Positions 33,358-42,365 of a DNA stretch of 64,000 nucleotides are shown here, piece after piece. A program made the translations under genes and the position numbers. Positions within the stretch are counted from its first letter, which is position 1, and every line of letters begins with the position of its first letter. The notes under the pieces are model-generated. The model was not told the DNA's origin. It did not search any database and was given only the letters and a program-made list of their open reading frames with translations. Origin of the DNA: Candidatus Methylacidithermus pantelleriae (lineage in GTDB: Bacteria; Verrucomicrobiota; Verrucomicrobiia; Methylacidiphilales; Methylacidiphilaceae); contig NZ_CAJNOB010000001.1 of assembly GCF_905250085.1 (NCBI RefSeq), positions 128,624-192,623 of the forward strand. The letters are read 5' to 3'.

Positions 33358-34785
33358 ATGGGACACAACGTCGGAGTGGAAGCGCAGGAGGAACTCCAGG
33401 GGATTTCCCCAGAAGTGGGAAACTTTTATTACGACGTAGACTACGCGTATGACGCTGGATACGGTTTATCAGAAAAAACGATCGACTATATCTGCGATGT
33501 CAAAGGGGATCCCGAGTGGATCCGGCAATTCCGGAAGCGGGCTCTAGAGATTTTCCTCCAAAAACCCCTTCCCACCCACTGGGCCAGCAAACTTTTGGAG
33601 GAAATTGATTTTGACCGGATCCGTTACTACCTGGCGCACGACCGGCGACCGAGGCGCTCGTGGGATGAGGTGCCTGATGCGGTCAAGCGAACGTTTGAAC
33701 GCCTGGGAATTCCCGAGCAGGAGCGAAAATTTTTGGCCGGGGTGGAAGCGCAGTTCGACAGCGAGGCCGCTTATTCCAACATCAAGGCGTCGTTGGAAAA
33801 ACAAGGGGTCATCTTTGTGGGAAGCACGGAAGGGCTTCACCAGTATCCGGAAATCTTTCGCCGGTGGTTTGGGAAGGTAGTCCCTCCGGGAGATAACAAG
33901 TTTGCGGCACTCAATAGTGCAGTGTTTAGCGGAGGAAGCTTCATCTATGTTCCCCCTGGGGTCCGGGTCAGCCATCCTTTGCAGGCCTATTTCCGGATCA
34001 ATGCGCCGAGTTTTGGCCAATTTGAGCGAACGCTGATTATTGCGGACGAAGGGGCGGAGGTGACCTATATGGAGGGGTGTACAGCCCCTCGGTTCGACAC
34101 GGCTACCCTTCATAGTGCTGTGGTGGAGCTTGTGGCACTTCCAGGGGCCAAGATCCAATACATTACCGTGCAGAACTGGAGCGCCAACGTGTTTAACCTT
34201 GTGACCAAACGAGGTCTGGCGCACGAAGAGGCCGAGATCAAATGGATCGATTGCAATATTGGAAGCCGTTTGACGATGAAGTACCCTGGAGTCATCCTTA
34301 AGGGTCGTAAGGCTCGGGGGGAGGTGGTGAGTATCGCCTTGGCGAATACGGGTCAGCATCAGGATACGGGGGCTAAAATGATTCATGCGGCCGACGAGAC
34401 AACCAGTCTCATCACCTCCAAGAGTATCTCTATTGGATCTGGGCGGGCTACCTACCGGGGAATGGTATCCATCCCGTCGGGTCGCAAGGGGTGCAAGAAC
34501 CACACCGAGTGCGACGCGCTCCTCATTAATACCGTATCGCGGACGGATACCTATCCGGCCATTACGGTGCGCGGGGACCGGAACTTCGTGCAACATGAGG
34601 CGACGGTCAGCCGGGTAAGCGCGGAGCAGATTTTTTACATGCAGCAGCGCGGATTGTCAGAAGCGGAAGCTATGAGCCTTGCGGTGAACGGGTTTGTAAA
34701 CGACCTGGTTCGGCAGTTCCCTCTCGAATATAGCGTGGAACTCAAGCGGCTGATCGATCTTGAAATGGAAGGCTCGGTAGGATAA
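33358..34785 (+). CDS. sufB: Fe-S cluster assembly scaffold SufB
   Basis: Core scaffold of the SUF system, 475 aa. The N-terminal '[19 protein letters not shown]' and the long beta-helix core with '[18 protein letters not shown]', '[10 protein letters not shown]' and '[17 protein letters not shown]' are visible. '[13 protein letters not shown]' and '[21 protein letters not shown]' close the family pattern. The start ATG at 33358 has a strong AAAGGAGG about 8 nt upstream. It sits in sufC-sufB-sufT. A plus/minus overlapping open frame across the gene (33.5-34.6 kb, minus) is a shadow. Confidence 0.97.
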   Translation: MGHNVGVEAQEELQGISPEVGNFYYDVDYAYDAGYGLSEKTIDYICDVKGDPEWIRQFRKRALEIFLQKPLPTHWASKLLEEIDFDRIRYYLAHDRRPRRSWDEVPDAVKRTFERLGIPEQERKFLAGVEAQFDSEAAYSNIKASLEKQGVIFVGSTEGLHQYPEIFRRWFGKVVPPGDNKFAALNSAVFSGGSFIYVPPGVRVSHPLQAYFRINAPSFGQFERTLIIADEGAEVTYMEGCTAPRFDTATLHSAVVELVALPGAKIQYITVQNWSANVFNLVTKRGLAHEEAEIKWIDCNIGSRLTMKYPGVILKGRKARGEVVSIALANTGQHQDTGAKMIHAADETTSLITSKSISIGSGRATYRGMVSIPSGRKGCKNHTECDALLINTVSRTDTYPAITVRGDRNFVQHEATVSRVSAEQIFYMQQRGLSEAEAMSLAVNGFVNDLVRQFPLEYSVELKRLIDLEMEGSVG

Positions 34786-34834
34786 TAGCCGGCTCTCTTC
34801 GATTGAGCGAACCCCCTGGTTGGAGTTTTCTGTC

Positions 34835-35389
34835 ATGTCCGAGGAACAGAGGGTGATTCTTCGAGACGTCGAGGCGATCGCCATTCCCTCGGGGGCTCCC
34901 ATTGTTGTGAAAAAGGGAACCCCGTTCCAGGTGATCCAGGCTATGGGGGGTAACTACACCGTTCTTTGCCAGGGGTCGTTTCTTGCCCGCATTGCCCAGA
35001 AGGATGCCGATGCGCTGGGCGAAACGACGGCCGGGGAGGTGCCAAGGACGGCGGGGGAGGGGCTGCCGCAAGGACCTGTGGATGAGAACATGGTGCTGGA
35101 GCGGCTGAGGGAGGTATTTGATCCGGAGATCCCTGTAAATATCGTCGACCTTGGTCTTGTGTATGATTGCGTGATAAGTCCGCGAGAGGATGGCCGGTAC
35201 GACGTGCGCGTGAAAATGACCTTAACAGCCCCGGGCTGCGGCATGGGACCGGTTTTGGCCCAGGAAGCAGAGTCGAAAATCGCCCAGATTCCGGGAGTAG
35301 CGACGGCCCAGGTCGAGCTGGTATGGGATCCCCCCTGGACACCGGCGATGATCACGGAAGAAGGAAGGATGCAGCTGGGGCTAATCTAA
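34835..35389 (+). CDS. sufT: SufT-family Fe-S maturation factor
   Basis: This 184-aa protein has a short N-terminal domain (about 75 residues, 'VKKGTPFQVIQAMGGNYTVL') followed by a MIP18/DUF59 domain. The latter carries 'VFDPEIPVNIVDLGLVYD' and 'TLTAPGCGMGP', with the conserved cysteine. SufT proteins help Fe-S maturation in SUF-using bacteria. The ATG at 34835 has TTGGAG upstream; a TTG at 34820 is the alternative. It follows sufB by 49 nt. The stop overlaps the convergent pntB stop by 4 nt. Confidence 0.9.
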   Translation: MSEEQRVILRDVEAIAIPSGAPIVVKKGTPFQVIQAMGGNYTVLCQGSFLARIAQKDADALGETTAGEVPRTAGEGLPQGPVDENMVLERLREVFDPEIPVNIVDLGLVYDCVISPREDGRYDVRVKMTLTAPGCGMGPVLAQEAESKIAQIPGVATAQVELVWDPPWTPAMITEEGRMQLGLI

Positions 35390-36762
35390 CGGCTCTTAAG
35401 GGCTGCGGTGATCTCCGTCACGACCTTCTTGGCATCTCCAAAAACCATCATCGTCTTGGGGAGATAGAATAGATCATTATCTACCCCAGCGAACCCTGTG
35501 GCCATACTTCGTTTGACGAAAACGACCGTGCGGGCTTTGTCTACTTCAAGGATGGGCATTCCGTACAAGGGGGAATCCTTTCGGGTCCGGGCCGCGGGAT
35601 TGGTAATATCGTTAGCACCGATCACGATGGCCACGTCGGCCTCGGGAAAGAGAGGATTGGCCAAATCCATCTCCAACAACTGGTCGTACGGGACTTGGGC
35701 TTCGGCAAGAAGGACATTCATATGACCCGGCATCCGACCGGCAACGGGATGAATGGCGTAGCGAACCTCAATGTGGCGCGCGGCCAAGGCGTCGGCAAGT
35801 TCCTTCACCGCATGCTGGGCCTGTGCAGCCGCCATCCCGTATCCGGGCACGATCATGACCAAGCGAGCATTTTCTAGCACGGTGGCGACATCCTGAGGGG
35901 TAAAACTCTGAACTGCCCTCCCCTCTTTCTCGGCCTTGGGTTGCTCGAGCACCTGACCGACCGCCCCGAAAAGAACATTGGTAAAGGAGCGGTTCATGGC
36001 CTTGCACATGAGAATCGACAAGATAAACCCCGAGGATCCGTCGAGCGCGCCAGCGACGATCAAAAGTTTGTTATTGAGCGCAAATCCCATAAAGGAAGAG
36101 GAAAGACCGGCATACGCATTGAGAATCGCAATAACGGTCGGCATATCGGCTCCGCCAATTGGAAGAACGAGAAGAATGCCAAACCCCAGAGCCGCAAAGA
36201 CTAAGAGGGAAAAAAGCCAGCTCCACCGGGGTTCGGCCACAAGGCCCACTCCGGAGAGGATAGCCAGGCTAAAGACCGCCAGGCTCACAACATTCCGACC
36301 CGGATAGACGATCGGCTGGCCGGGAACCAGTCCCTGCAACTTCCCAAAGGCTACCAGACTTCCGGTGAAGGTTAGGTAACCCAGAAGGACTTCGAGAACT
36401 AAAATGGCCATGACGGGTCTTGGGATTTCCGTCATTCGTAAGAGATACTCCGCCGTGCCGACAAGACCCGCGGCCAGGGCCCCAAAAGCGTGGGAAAGAG
36501 CGGTCCGCTGGGGCACTGCCGTCATAGGCATAAGCAGCGCCATGGGGACGCCCGCGAGCGTGCCCACAACAAGCCCGATGAGAATAGGAGGAAAGTGCTG
36601 GATCTGGGGCTTGGCCAAGGTAGCCACCATCGCAAGGGCCATCCCTAAACAGCCTGCGAGATTCCCGAGTCGAGCCGTCCGGACCTCGCTCATCCATTTG
36701 AGCGACAGGATGAAAAGCGCAGACGCTACGACGTAGGCCAGCTCGATTCCTGGTGATTCCAT
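35386..36762 (-). CDS. pntB: NAD(P) transhydrogenase, beta subunit
   Basis: Membrane plus NADP(H)-binding subunit of the proton-translocating transhydrogenase. The 458-aa protein has eight or nine hydrophobic helices (to about residue 265) and then domain III with 'IVPGYGMAAAQAQHAVKELAD', 'YAIHPVAGRMPGHMNVLLAEA', 'GANDITNPAART' and 'KRSMATGFAGVDNDLF', all diagnostic for NADP binding. Third of the pntAa-pntAb-pntB set, 5 nt after pntAb. It uses proton-motive force to make NADPH. Confidence 0.96.
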   Translation of the reverse strand: MESPGIELAYVVASALFILSLKWMSEVRTARLGNLAGCLGMALAMVATLAKPQIQHFPPILIGLVVGTLAGVPMALLMPMTAVPQRTALSHAFGALAAGLVGTAEYLLRMTEIPRPVMAILVLEVLLGYLTFTGSLVAFGKLQGLVPGQPIVYPGRNVVSLAVFSLAILSGVGLVAEPRWSWLFSLLVFAALGFGILLVLPIGGADMPTVIAILNAYAGLSSSFMGFALNNKLLIVAGALDGSSGFILSILMCKAMNRSFTNVLFGAVGQVLEQPKAEKEGRAVQSFTPQDVATVLENARLVMIVPGYGMAAAQAQHAVKELADALAARHIEVRYAIHPVAGRMPGHMNVLLAEAQVPYDQLLEMDLANPLFPEADVAIVIGANDITNPAARTRKDSPLYGMPILEVDKARTVVFVKRSMATGFAGVDNDLFYLPKTMMVFGDAKKVVTEITAALKSR

Positions 36763-36767
36763 GGCTC

Positions 36768-37058
36768 CTACCGATCTTTGCGGCGAAACATCCGCAGGAT
36801 CCGTTCGGTAATGAGGAATCCTCCCACCGCGTTGGTAAAGGAGGCAGCAATGGCTAGCACGCCTAGCACCGTGCTTGTGGGTGTGAGACTCTCCCCGGCT
36901 AGGAGGAGAGAACCCACAAGGGCGATGGAGGAAATCGCATTGGTCAGCGACATAAGAGGCGTGTGGAGGAGTCGGGACACATGCGTAATCAGCTGGAGTC
37001 CTAAGAAGGAGGCCAAAAGAAATACATAGAGGTTGGAAATCCAGTCGGCGGTGCTCAT
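36768..37058 (-). CDS. pntAb: NAD(P) transhydrogenase, alpha-2 (membrane) subunit
   Basis: A 96-aa membrane protein with three or four hydrophobic helices. 'FLLASFLGLQLITHVSRLLHTPLMSLTNAISSI' (seen as VSRLLHTPLMSLTNAISS) is the hallmark of the C-terminal half of PntA. Here that half is a separate gene, the arrangement seen in Rhodospirillum and many others. It lies 12 nt after pntAa. Start ATG 37058. Confidence 0.94.
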   Translation of the reverse strand: MSTADWISNLYVFLLASFLGLQLITHVSRLLHTPLMSLTNAISSIALVGSLLLAGESLTPTSTVLGVLAIAASFTNAVGGFLITERILRMFRRKDR

Positions 37059-37070
37059 GTTTGGGTTCTC

Positions 37071-38237
37071 CTAGGGGGTCGAGGTTGCGGAAGACCCGAT
37101 CGGTTCCCCGGAAGCCAGCGCCGCCCGTGTTGGTTGGTGGACAGGCTCACCTTGACGCAGGACCAGAGGGGCGCAAACGACCTCGTCGTCGCGATCCCAA
37201 TCGGGTTTTCCATCGGCAAAAAGATACGAAAGGAAGCTGACGAGATTTCTCGAATACATGGCACTGGCATGGACGGCCATGGTGGAAGGAAGGTTAACAG
37301 GACCGTGGATCGTCACCCCGCGGTGGATAACGGTCTTTCCGGGAACGGTTAAAGCACAATTGCCTCCCTGTTCGGCGGCTACATCGAGGATCACAGAACC
37401 GGCCCGCATGGCCTCTACAGCTCCCTGCGATACAAGAATGGGTGCTCTGCGCCCGGGAACCAGGGCGGTGGTGATCACGGCATCGACCTGAGCACAGCGT
37501 TCTGCCAAAAGTTCCTGCTGCCTGCGGTAAAACTCCTCTCCCAAAGCCCGGGCGTATCCACCTTTGGTTTCGGCTTCTTCTACTTGGAGGGGCAGCTCCA
37601 CAAAGCGAGCTCCAACACTCTCTACCTGTTCCCGGGCCGCGGGCCGGATGTCGTATCCCTCGACAACCGCACCGAGTCGCCGCGCCGTTGCCATGGCTTG
37701 AAGCCCTGCCACCCCGGCACCCAGGACCAGCACCTTGGCCGGTGGTATGGTTCCTGCGGCGGTCATGAGCAGGGGAAAAAACTTCGGGAGAAAGCTTGCT
37801 GCCAAAAGGGCGGCCTTGTATCCAGCTACGGTTGCCTGGGAGCTCAACGCATCCATTGATTGAGCTCGCGAAATCCGAGGGATAAGCTCCATAGCAAAGG
37901 CGGTCACTTTTTTCGCGGAAAGGCAGCGAACGACTTCGAGGTTTTGAGAGGGATAGAGAAAGGAGACCAAAATCGCCCCCTCCTTCATCAGGGTTGCCTC
38001 TTCCAGGGTCGGAGGATGGATTTTGAGGACTAGGTCCGAAAGGGCCCAGACTTGAGACGCATCCACAATGGTTGCCCCGCGAGCCTCGTACAGCTCGTCG
38101 GGAAAATGAGCCTCCCGGCCTGCGCCTGAGCCTACCACGATGGAGACTCCTAGCTTAAAAAGCGCTGGCAACGACTCCGGGACGACCGCGACCCGAGCCT
38201 CCCCTGCATGCGATTCTTTGCAAATTCCACAGATCAT
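37071..38237 (-). CDS. pntAa: NAD(P) transhydrogenase, alpha-1 (NAD-binding) subunit
   Basis: Soluble NAD(H)-binding domain I of the three-subunit transhydrogenase, related to alanine dehydrogenase. It starts 'MICGICKESHAGEARVAVVP' and has 'VLVLGAGVAGLQAMATARRLGA' (Rossmann loop, seen as GAGVAGLQAMATA), 'GGYARALGEEF', 'DAVITTALVPGRRAPIL' and 'VDVAAEQGGNC'-like 'LDVAAEQGGNC'. The ATG at 38237 gives the usual N-terminus; a TTG at 38255 would add six residues. At 388 aa it has family length for the split form. Confidence 0.94.
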   Translation of the reverse strand: MICGICKESHAGEARVAVVPESLPALFKLGVSIVVGSGAGREAHFPDELYEARGATIVDASQVWALSDLVLKIHPPTLEEATLMKEGAILVSFLYPSQNLEVVRCLSAKKVTAFAMELIPRISRAQSMDALSSQATVAGYKAALLAASFLPKFFPLLMTAAGTIPPAKVLVLGAGVAGLQAMATARRLGAVVEGYDIRPAAREQVESVGARFVELPLQVEEAETKGGYARALGEEFYRRQQELLAERCAQVDAVITTALVPGRRAPILVSQGAVEAMRAGSVILDVAAEQGGNCALTVPGKTVIHRGVTIHGPVNLPSTMAVHASAMYSRNLVSFLSYLFADGKPDWDRDDEVVCAPLVLRQGEPVHQPTRAALASGEPIGSSATSTP

Positions 38238-38476
38238 CCATCCGATACGTGGCAACGCACCTTAGCGTGTTTGGTCGTAAAGGCAAGCAGGAGCCTAGCC
38301 ATCTTCCGAAGGCGAGTCAAAAATGTAAACCAATCCATCCTTCTTTTGCATAGTCGCAACGCCGGCCCGAAACGGTTTTTGCTGCGGACCATGAGGTCGG
38401 AGCTTCTTGGGGGGCAAAAAAAGATTTGTGCGTTTGCCCCATTTGGTAGTAAAAGAATTTGTTGGAACGCGCGGCT

Positions 38477-39013
38477 ATGCTTGTCTCTGAAAACATCATT
38501 GAGGCGATCAACGAACAGGTGGGAAAGGAATTTGAAGCCTCGCTCCAATATGAGGCGATTAGCGCGCATTTTGCAGCGGAATCCTTGCCGCACCTGTCTC
38601 GGCACTTTGCCAAGCAGGCGGAAGAGGAGCGGGAACATGCTCATCGTTTCATGCGTTTTGTGATCGATGCCGGGGGAAGGGTAAAAATCCCCGGGATCGC
38701 TGCGCCCCAGTGTAGCTTTGAAAGTGCCCGCGAAGCGGTTCGGTTGTCGTTAGAGCGCGAGATTGCAGTAACTTCGCTCATCAACCGGATCGTGGATTTG
38801 GCCCTTAAGGAAAATGACCACATTACCAATAATTTTCTCCAGTGGTTCCTTAAGGAGCAGTTGGAAGAAGTATCTTCCATGGATCAGCTCCTCAAGATTG
38901 TGGAGCGGGCAGGAGAATCGAATCTGTTGCTGGTGGAACAGCTGTTGGCTGAGGAGAAGGAAAAGCTTCTTCGCGCCAAAATCGAGGACGAAGAAGAGGA
39001 GGACGAGGAGTAA
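38477..39013 (+). CDS. ferritin-like iron storage protein
   Basis: A 178-aa ferritin (FtnA type) that oxidises and stores iron. Its ferroxidase ligands are visible: Glu in 'KEFEASLQYEAI' (about residue 17), Glu/His in 'AEEEREHAHRF' (about 50-53) and 'WFLKEQLEEVSSMDQLL' (about 127-130). The C-terminus is a very acidic run of Glu/Asp. The ATG at 38477 gives the standard N-terminus; a TTG at 38459 adds six residues. It stands alone between pntAa (divergent) and addA (convergent). With the SUF genes it hints at active iron handling, though they are not one operon. Confidence 0.92.
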   Translation: MLVSENIIEAINEQVGKEFEASLQYEAISAHFAAESLPHLSRHFAKQAEEEREHAHRFMRFVIDAGGRVKIPGIAAPQCSFESAREAVRLSLEREIAVTSLINRIVDLALKENDHITNNFLQWFLKEQLEEVSSMDQLLKIVERAGESNLLLVEQLLAEEKEKLLRAKIEDEEEEDEE

Positions 39014-39257
39014 GGTTTTTTCCCGTCCCCGGCTTGAGTATTGTCCTTACTAGAGGGGGGCGTTGGTAAGCGTTTTTCCTTTGAAAAAAGGGTTTCGGGC
39101 ATATGCTTGGGCGTGCCTAAAGGGGAGTGTTTCTTTCTCTCTTCCTTTCGGAGGGGAGTCTCTCTGAAGTGCAAAATGGGTTTTGGGGAGAGTTTTCGTA
39201 GGGGGCCCACACGAAGCACAAACCCAGGACGCTGGGAAAGGGTGTCCGGGGTTTTCG

Positions 39258-42200
39258 CTAGGGAAATGAGAAAGGGACTGGAATGACTTTTCCCCACGGA
39301 GTGCTATAGATTTCCACGCGTTCGATCTCTAGACCGTAGTGCCGCCCGCTAGAAACGTAAGACAAAAGTTGCGACCGGTACTGGCCAAGGAGTTTTTGAG
39401 AAAAAAGACGAAAGTCTTCCTCCTCCGGCTGATCGGTTTTCCAATCGACAAGCACCCAAGTGTTGCTTTTCTCTTTATATAAAAGGTCCATTTTTCCTTC
39501 TTCGACCACTCCCTCTTGGATCACCCTTACGTAGGGAAGCTCGACCAGGAGCTGGTCGCGGCCGGCAGCCTCTTGTAGCCGCCGGTAAAAATCCGTTCGC
39601 CAGAAAAGGGCGATTTCCTTCCGGGCGCGCTCCTGGAGCGCTGGAGAAAGCGTCCGCAGTTTTTCACGAAAAAAACCTTCCCGTTCGCTCGGAGTTGCGC
39701 ACCAGGGCCATCGTGCCAATAGAGCATGCCACCAAAGACCGTACCGCAGACCCAAAGACGCTTTCCACCGGATCCAGGACCCTGCCCCACCCCGCGAAGC
39801 GTTTTCTTCTAGCTCTCTATCTTCTTGGCTGGGAAGCCTGCGGATCCAACCTGTCAGGCTGGGAGTCGAGCCGGGCTTTTCCGGCCAAGGGTCGGGAGAG
39901 AAAGACTCCACCGATTCCTGGACAAGCCTCTTCCCTTCCAAGGAAAGCAAAGGAACTGCCCGAGATTCGCCCGGAAGTGTGTCCCACCACTGGTCGCGGG
40001 GTCCCAAAAGGTCCAGGTTGCTCTTGGCCCCTTTTCGTTCTTTCTCCTTTTTCCAGAGAGCCTCGTCATCCACAAAGATAAGCGTTTGACGGGCGCGCGT
40101 GCACGCAACATAGGCTAATCGCTGTCGCTCTTGTTCCTCCTGCAGCCGGTGGATTTTTGGTTGCTCTTCCCCTCCCGGAGTCCACAACCCGTTAGCCCAA
40201 AGAATCGCCGGGAGGCTTTCCGGATGGCAGTCTGCAAAGACGTGAGGCCGGCGATCTTTCCGAAGGAAACTTTCCGGGCGGCCCCAAAAGGCCAGGATAA
40301 CGACCTCCCACTCCAGTCCCTTGGCTTTCTTCGTGGTGAGAAGTTGCACGGCCTGCGACTCGTGTGGGCCAAGCAAGGAAGAGGTTCCTTTGAGCGCCAC
40401 TCGATCCAAGAGCCTCGATCCACTGGCGAGCCCACGACCCTCTTCCTCCTCCCGGTAGGCGCGGAGGATCCATCGAGCGACCCTCCGGTGAATTGCAGGG
40501 GACCGTTCCCCTAAAGCCGACTGAAGCCGCTCGGTAAGCCCTATCCTTTCCGTCCAGATGGCCAAGGCTTTGCCCAACCCGTAGCGGCGGGTTTCCACGG
40601 AGAGTTGATAGAGCGTATCGAGCGCAGCTTCTATCCGGGAACGCGCGTTGGGGTAGGGAGCTAGGAAGAGTTTCCGGGGGGCTCCCAGGCGTCCTTCCGG
40701 ATACCGAAACTCAAAGATTTCCCGGTCCGAAATCCCATAAACCTCCCGGAGAATCCCCGCGATTTCCCATTCGTTCCACGGTTCTTCTTGGATCGTGGCT
40801 AGACTAGCTAACCACCACAGCTCCGGCGTGCCTCGGTAGGAACCCTCAAAGTGCGACTGGTAAGGAATCCTTTGCTCTTCGAGGGCTTGCGCCAGAACCT
40901 GCAGTTCCTCCCTGCGAAAAGCCAAGATGGCGATCTGCCCCCAATGGGAGGCGCCCAGTTTTTGAGGTCCCTCCTGGGCAAGCCTGCGCGCGAGCCAGCG
41001 GGCTTCCTCCAAAAGCTTTGGCTCTTCCCCAAGGGGGACCTCCTCTGGGGGAACCACCCAGCGCAAGACGGTTCCTTCCTCTTTCTCGGGAGCCGGTGCA
41101 ACAGGATGAAAGGAAGTCTGACCTTTTTCGCCTGTTAAAACCGCTCGAAACGCGCCTTCCAAGCACCGAACCAGTGCAGGGGGGCAGCGGTGACCCTGCC
41201 GGAGATGGAGCTCTTCCCCGTGTGGTTGAGAACACAGAGCCTGGTGGTACGCAAGATAGACTGCCAGGTTCGCTCGATCCCGGTAGATCGACTGCTGGCT
41301 GTCCCCGACCATACAGAACCGTCCGGGCCCCGGCCCTTTCTCTGGCTCCTTTAACCACTCAAAAGGGGTTGTGTCCGGGCTGCGAGCCAGCTCGGTCAAA
41401 ATGGCGAACTGCCAGGGGTCAGTATCCTGAGCCTCATCGAGAAGCACCCGATACCCCCGAAGCAAAAGTTTCTGTCGCTCCCCAGGATCGGAAAGGATCC
41501 GGTGGGCTAAAAGGATCTGATCGGAATAGTAGAGAAGTCCTTGCCGGAACCGGTGTTCCTGCAGTCGTGCGGCATACCAAACCGTAAGCATGAGGCCCGC
41601 TCGCGTGACCGGCTCCAGGCTCCGCACAAACTCGCAGGCATTTTGCCGCAGCTCCTCCCAGTCACGGTCCGAAAGTGCCAGCCGAAGATAGGATTGGCCA
41701 TCCCATCTAGAAAAAGCCTGCTCAAGTTTGTGCAGCCAGGCCGGTCCCTGCTTTGCCTTGCTTTTTCCTTTGTTCCCATAGCCAACGGGAATCCTTTGCC
41801 GGAGCGCCACGGCGTCCCACGTTTCTCCTGGGAGCCAATTTTGGAATTGTCTCCACACCTTCTCCCAGTCCATCAGGCGACGGGAAAGTTTCTGGGCCGC
41901 CATCCGGATCTCCCGTTCCGGGAGCAAGCAATGGATCTTGGGCACCCAGGGCCAGGGGGGCAGTTCCCAGGGTTCCGGCTGCGGAGGAGGAGAAACTTCA
42001 TCGAGCACCTCGAAATTCCCGGGATAACCCAGAAAAGGAGCGTGTTCCCGGATGAGCGAACAACAAAACGAATGAATCGTTCCAATAAACGCCCGCGAAA
42101 TTCCTCGCCGGAGAGGTTCCGGAAGGTGTTGGGCATACTGCTTGTGGAGCCCGGCCAAAATGCGAGCGCGCATCTGGCGTGCGGCCCGATCCGTATACGT

Positions 42201-42359
42201 GACCACCACTAGCGAGCTCAGTTCGTGCGGATACCGGCTGGCTAGTTCCACGACCCGCCCAGCGAGGAGGGTGGTCTTCCCGGTCCCCGCTGGAGCTTGC
42301 ACGGAAAAGTTCCGCTTAAGCTCCCGTTGGAAACGCTCGCGGATGTCCTGGTCCATCAA
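39258..42359 (-). CDS. addA: AddA-type helicase-nuclease subunit
   Basis: UvrD-like helicase with a C-terminal RecB-type nuclease, for double-strand break end processing. The 1033-aa protein has Walker A 'APAGTGKTTLLAGR' (residues 22-35), motif Ia 'VVTYTDRAARQM' and 'FIGTIHSFCCSLI'. Walker B 'LLDEAQDTDPWQF' (about 309-321), 'GDSQQSIYRDRA', 'TTKKAKGLEWEVV' and 'YVACTRARQTL' follow. The nuclease motif is 'GKMDLLY...VLVDWKTDQ' near residue 950. It lies 6 nt downstream of addB and presumably forms the AddAB complex with it. Confidence 0.92.
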   Translation of the reverse strand: MMDQDIRERFQRELKRNFSVQAPAGTGKTTLLAGRVVELASRYPHELSSLVVVTYTDRAARQMRARILAGLHKQYAQHLPEPLRRGISRAFIGTIHSFCCSLIREHAPFLGYPGNFEVLDEVSPPPQPEPWELPPWPWVPKIHCLLPEREIRMAAQKLSRRLMDWEKVWRQFQNWLPGETWDAVALRQRIPVGYGNKGKSKAKQGPAWLHKLEQAFSRWDGQSYLRLALSDRDWEELRQNACEFVRSLEPVTRAGLMLTVWYAARLQEHRFRQGLLYYSDQILLAHRILSDPGERQKLLLRGYRVLLDEAQDTDPWQFAILTELARSPDTTPFEWLKEPEKGPGPGRFCMVGDSQQSIYRDRANLAVYLAYHQALCSQPHGEELHLRQGHRCPPALVRCLEGAFRAVLTGEKGQTSFHPVAPAPEKEEGTVLRWVVPPEEVPLGEEPKLLEEARWLARRLAQEGPQKLGASHWGQIAILAFRREELQVLAQALEEQRIPYQSHFEGSYRGTPELWWLASLATIQEEPWNEWEIAGILREVYGISDREIFEFRYPEGRLGAPRKLFLAPYPNARSRIEAALDTLYQLSVETRRYGLGKALAIWTERIGLTERLQSALGERSPAIHRRVARWILRAYREEEEGRGLASGSRLLDRVALKGTSSLLGPHESQAVQLLTTKKAKGLEWEVVILAFWGRPESFLRKDRRPHVFADCHPESLPAILWANGLWTPGGEEQPKIHRLQEEQERQRLAYVACTRARQTLIFVDDEALWKKEKERKGAKSNLDLLGPRDQWWDTLPGESRAVPLLSLEGKRLVQESVESFSPDPWPEKPGSTPSLTGWIRRLPSQEDRELEENASRGGAGSWIRWKASLGLRYGLWWHALLARWPWCATPSEREGFFREKLRTLSPALQERARKEIALFWRTDFYRRLQEAAGRDQLLVELPYVRVIQEGVVEEGKMDLLYKEKSNTWVLVDWKTDQPEEEDFRLFSQKLLGQYRSQLLSYVSSGRHYGLEIERVEIYSTPWGKVIPVPFSFP

Positions 42360-42365
42360 AGGATT

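Noticed and set aside
33544-34596. 350-aa minus-strand open frame over sufB
   Set aside because: sufB is complete and conserved on the plus strand; this is a GC-rich shadow frame.
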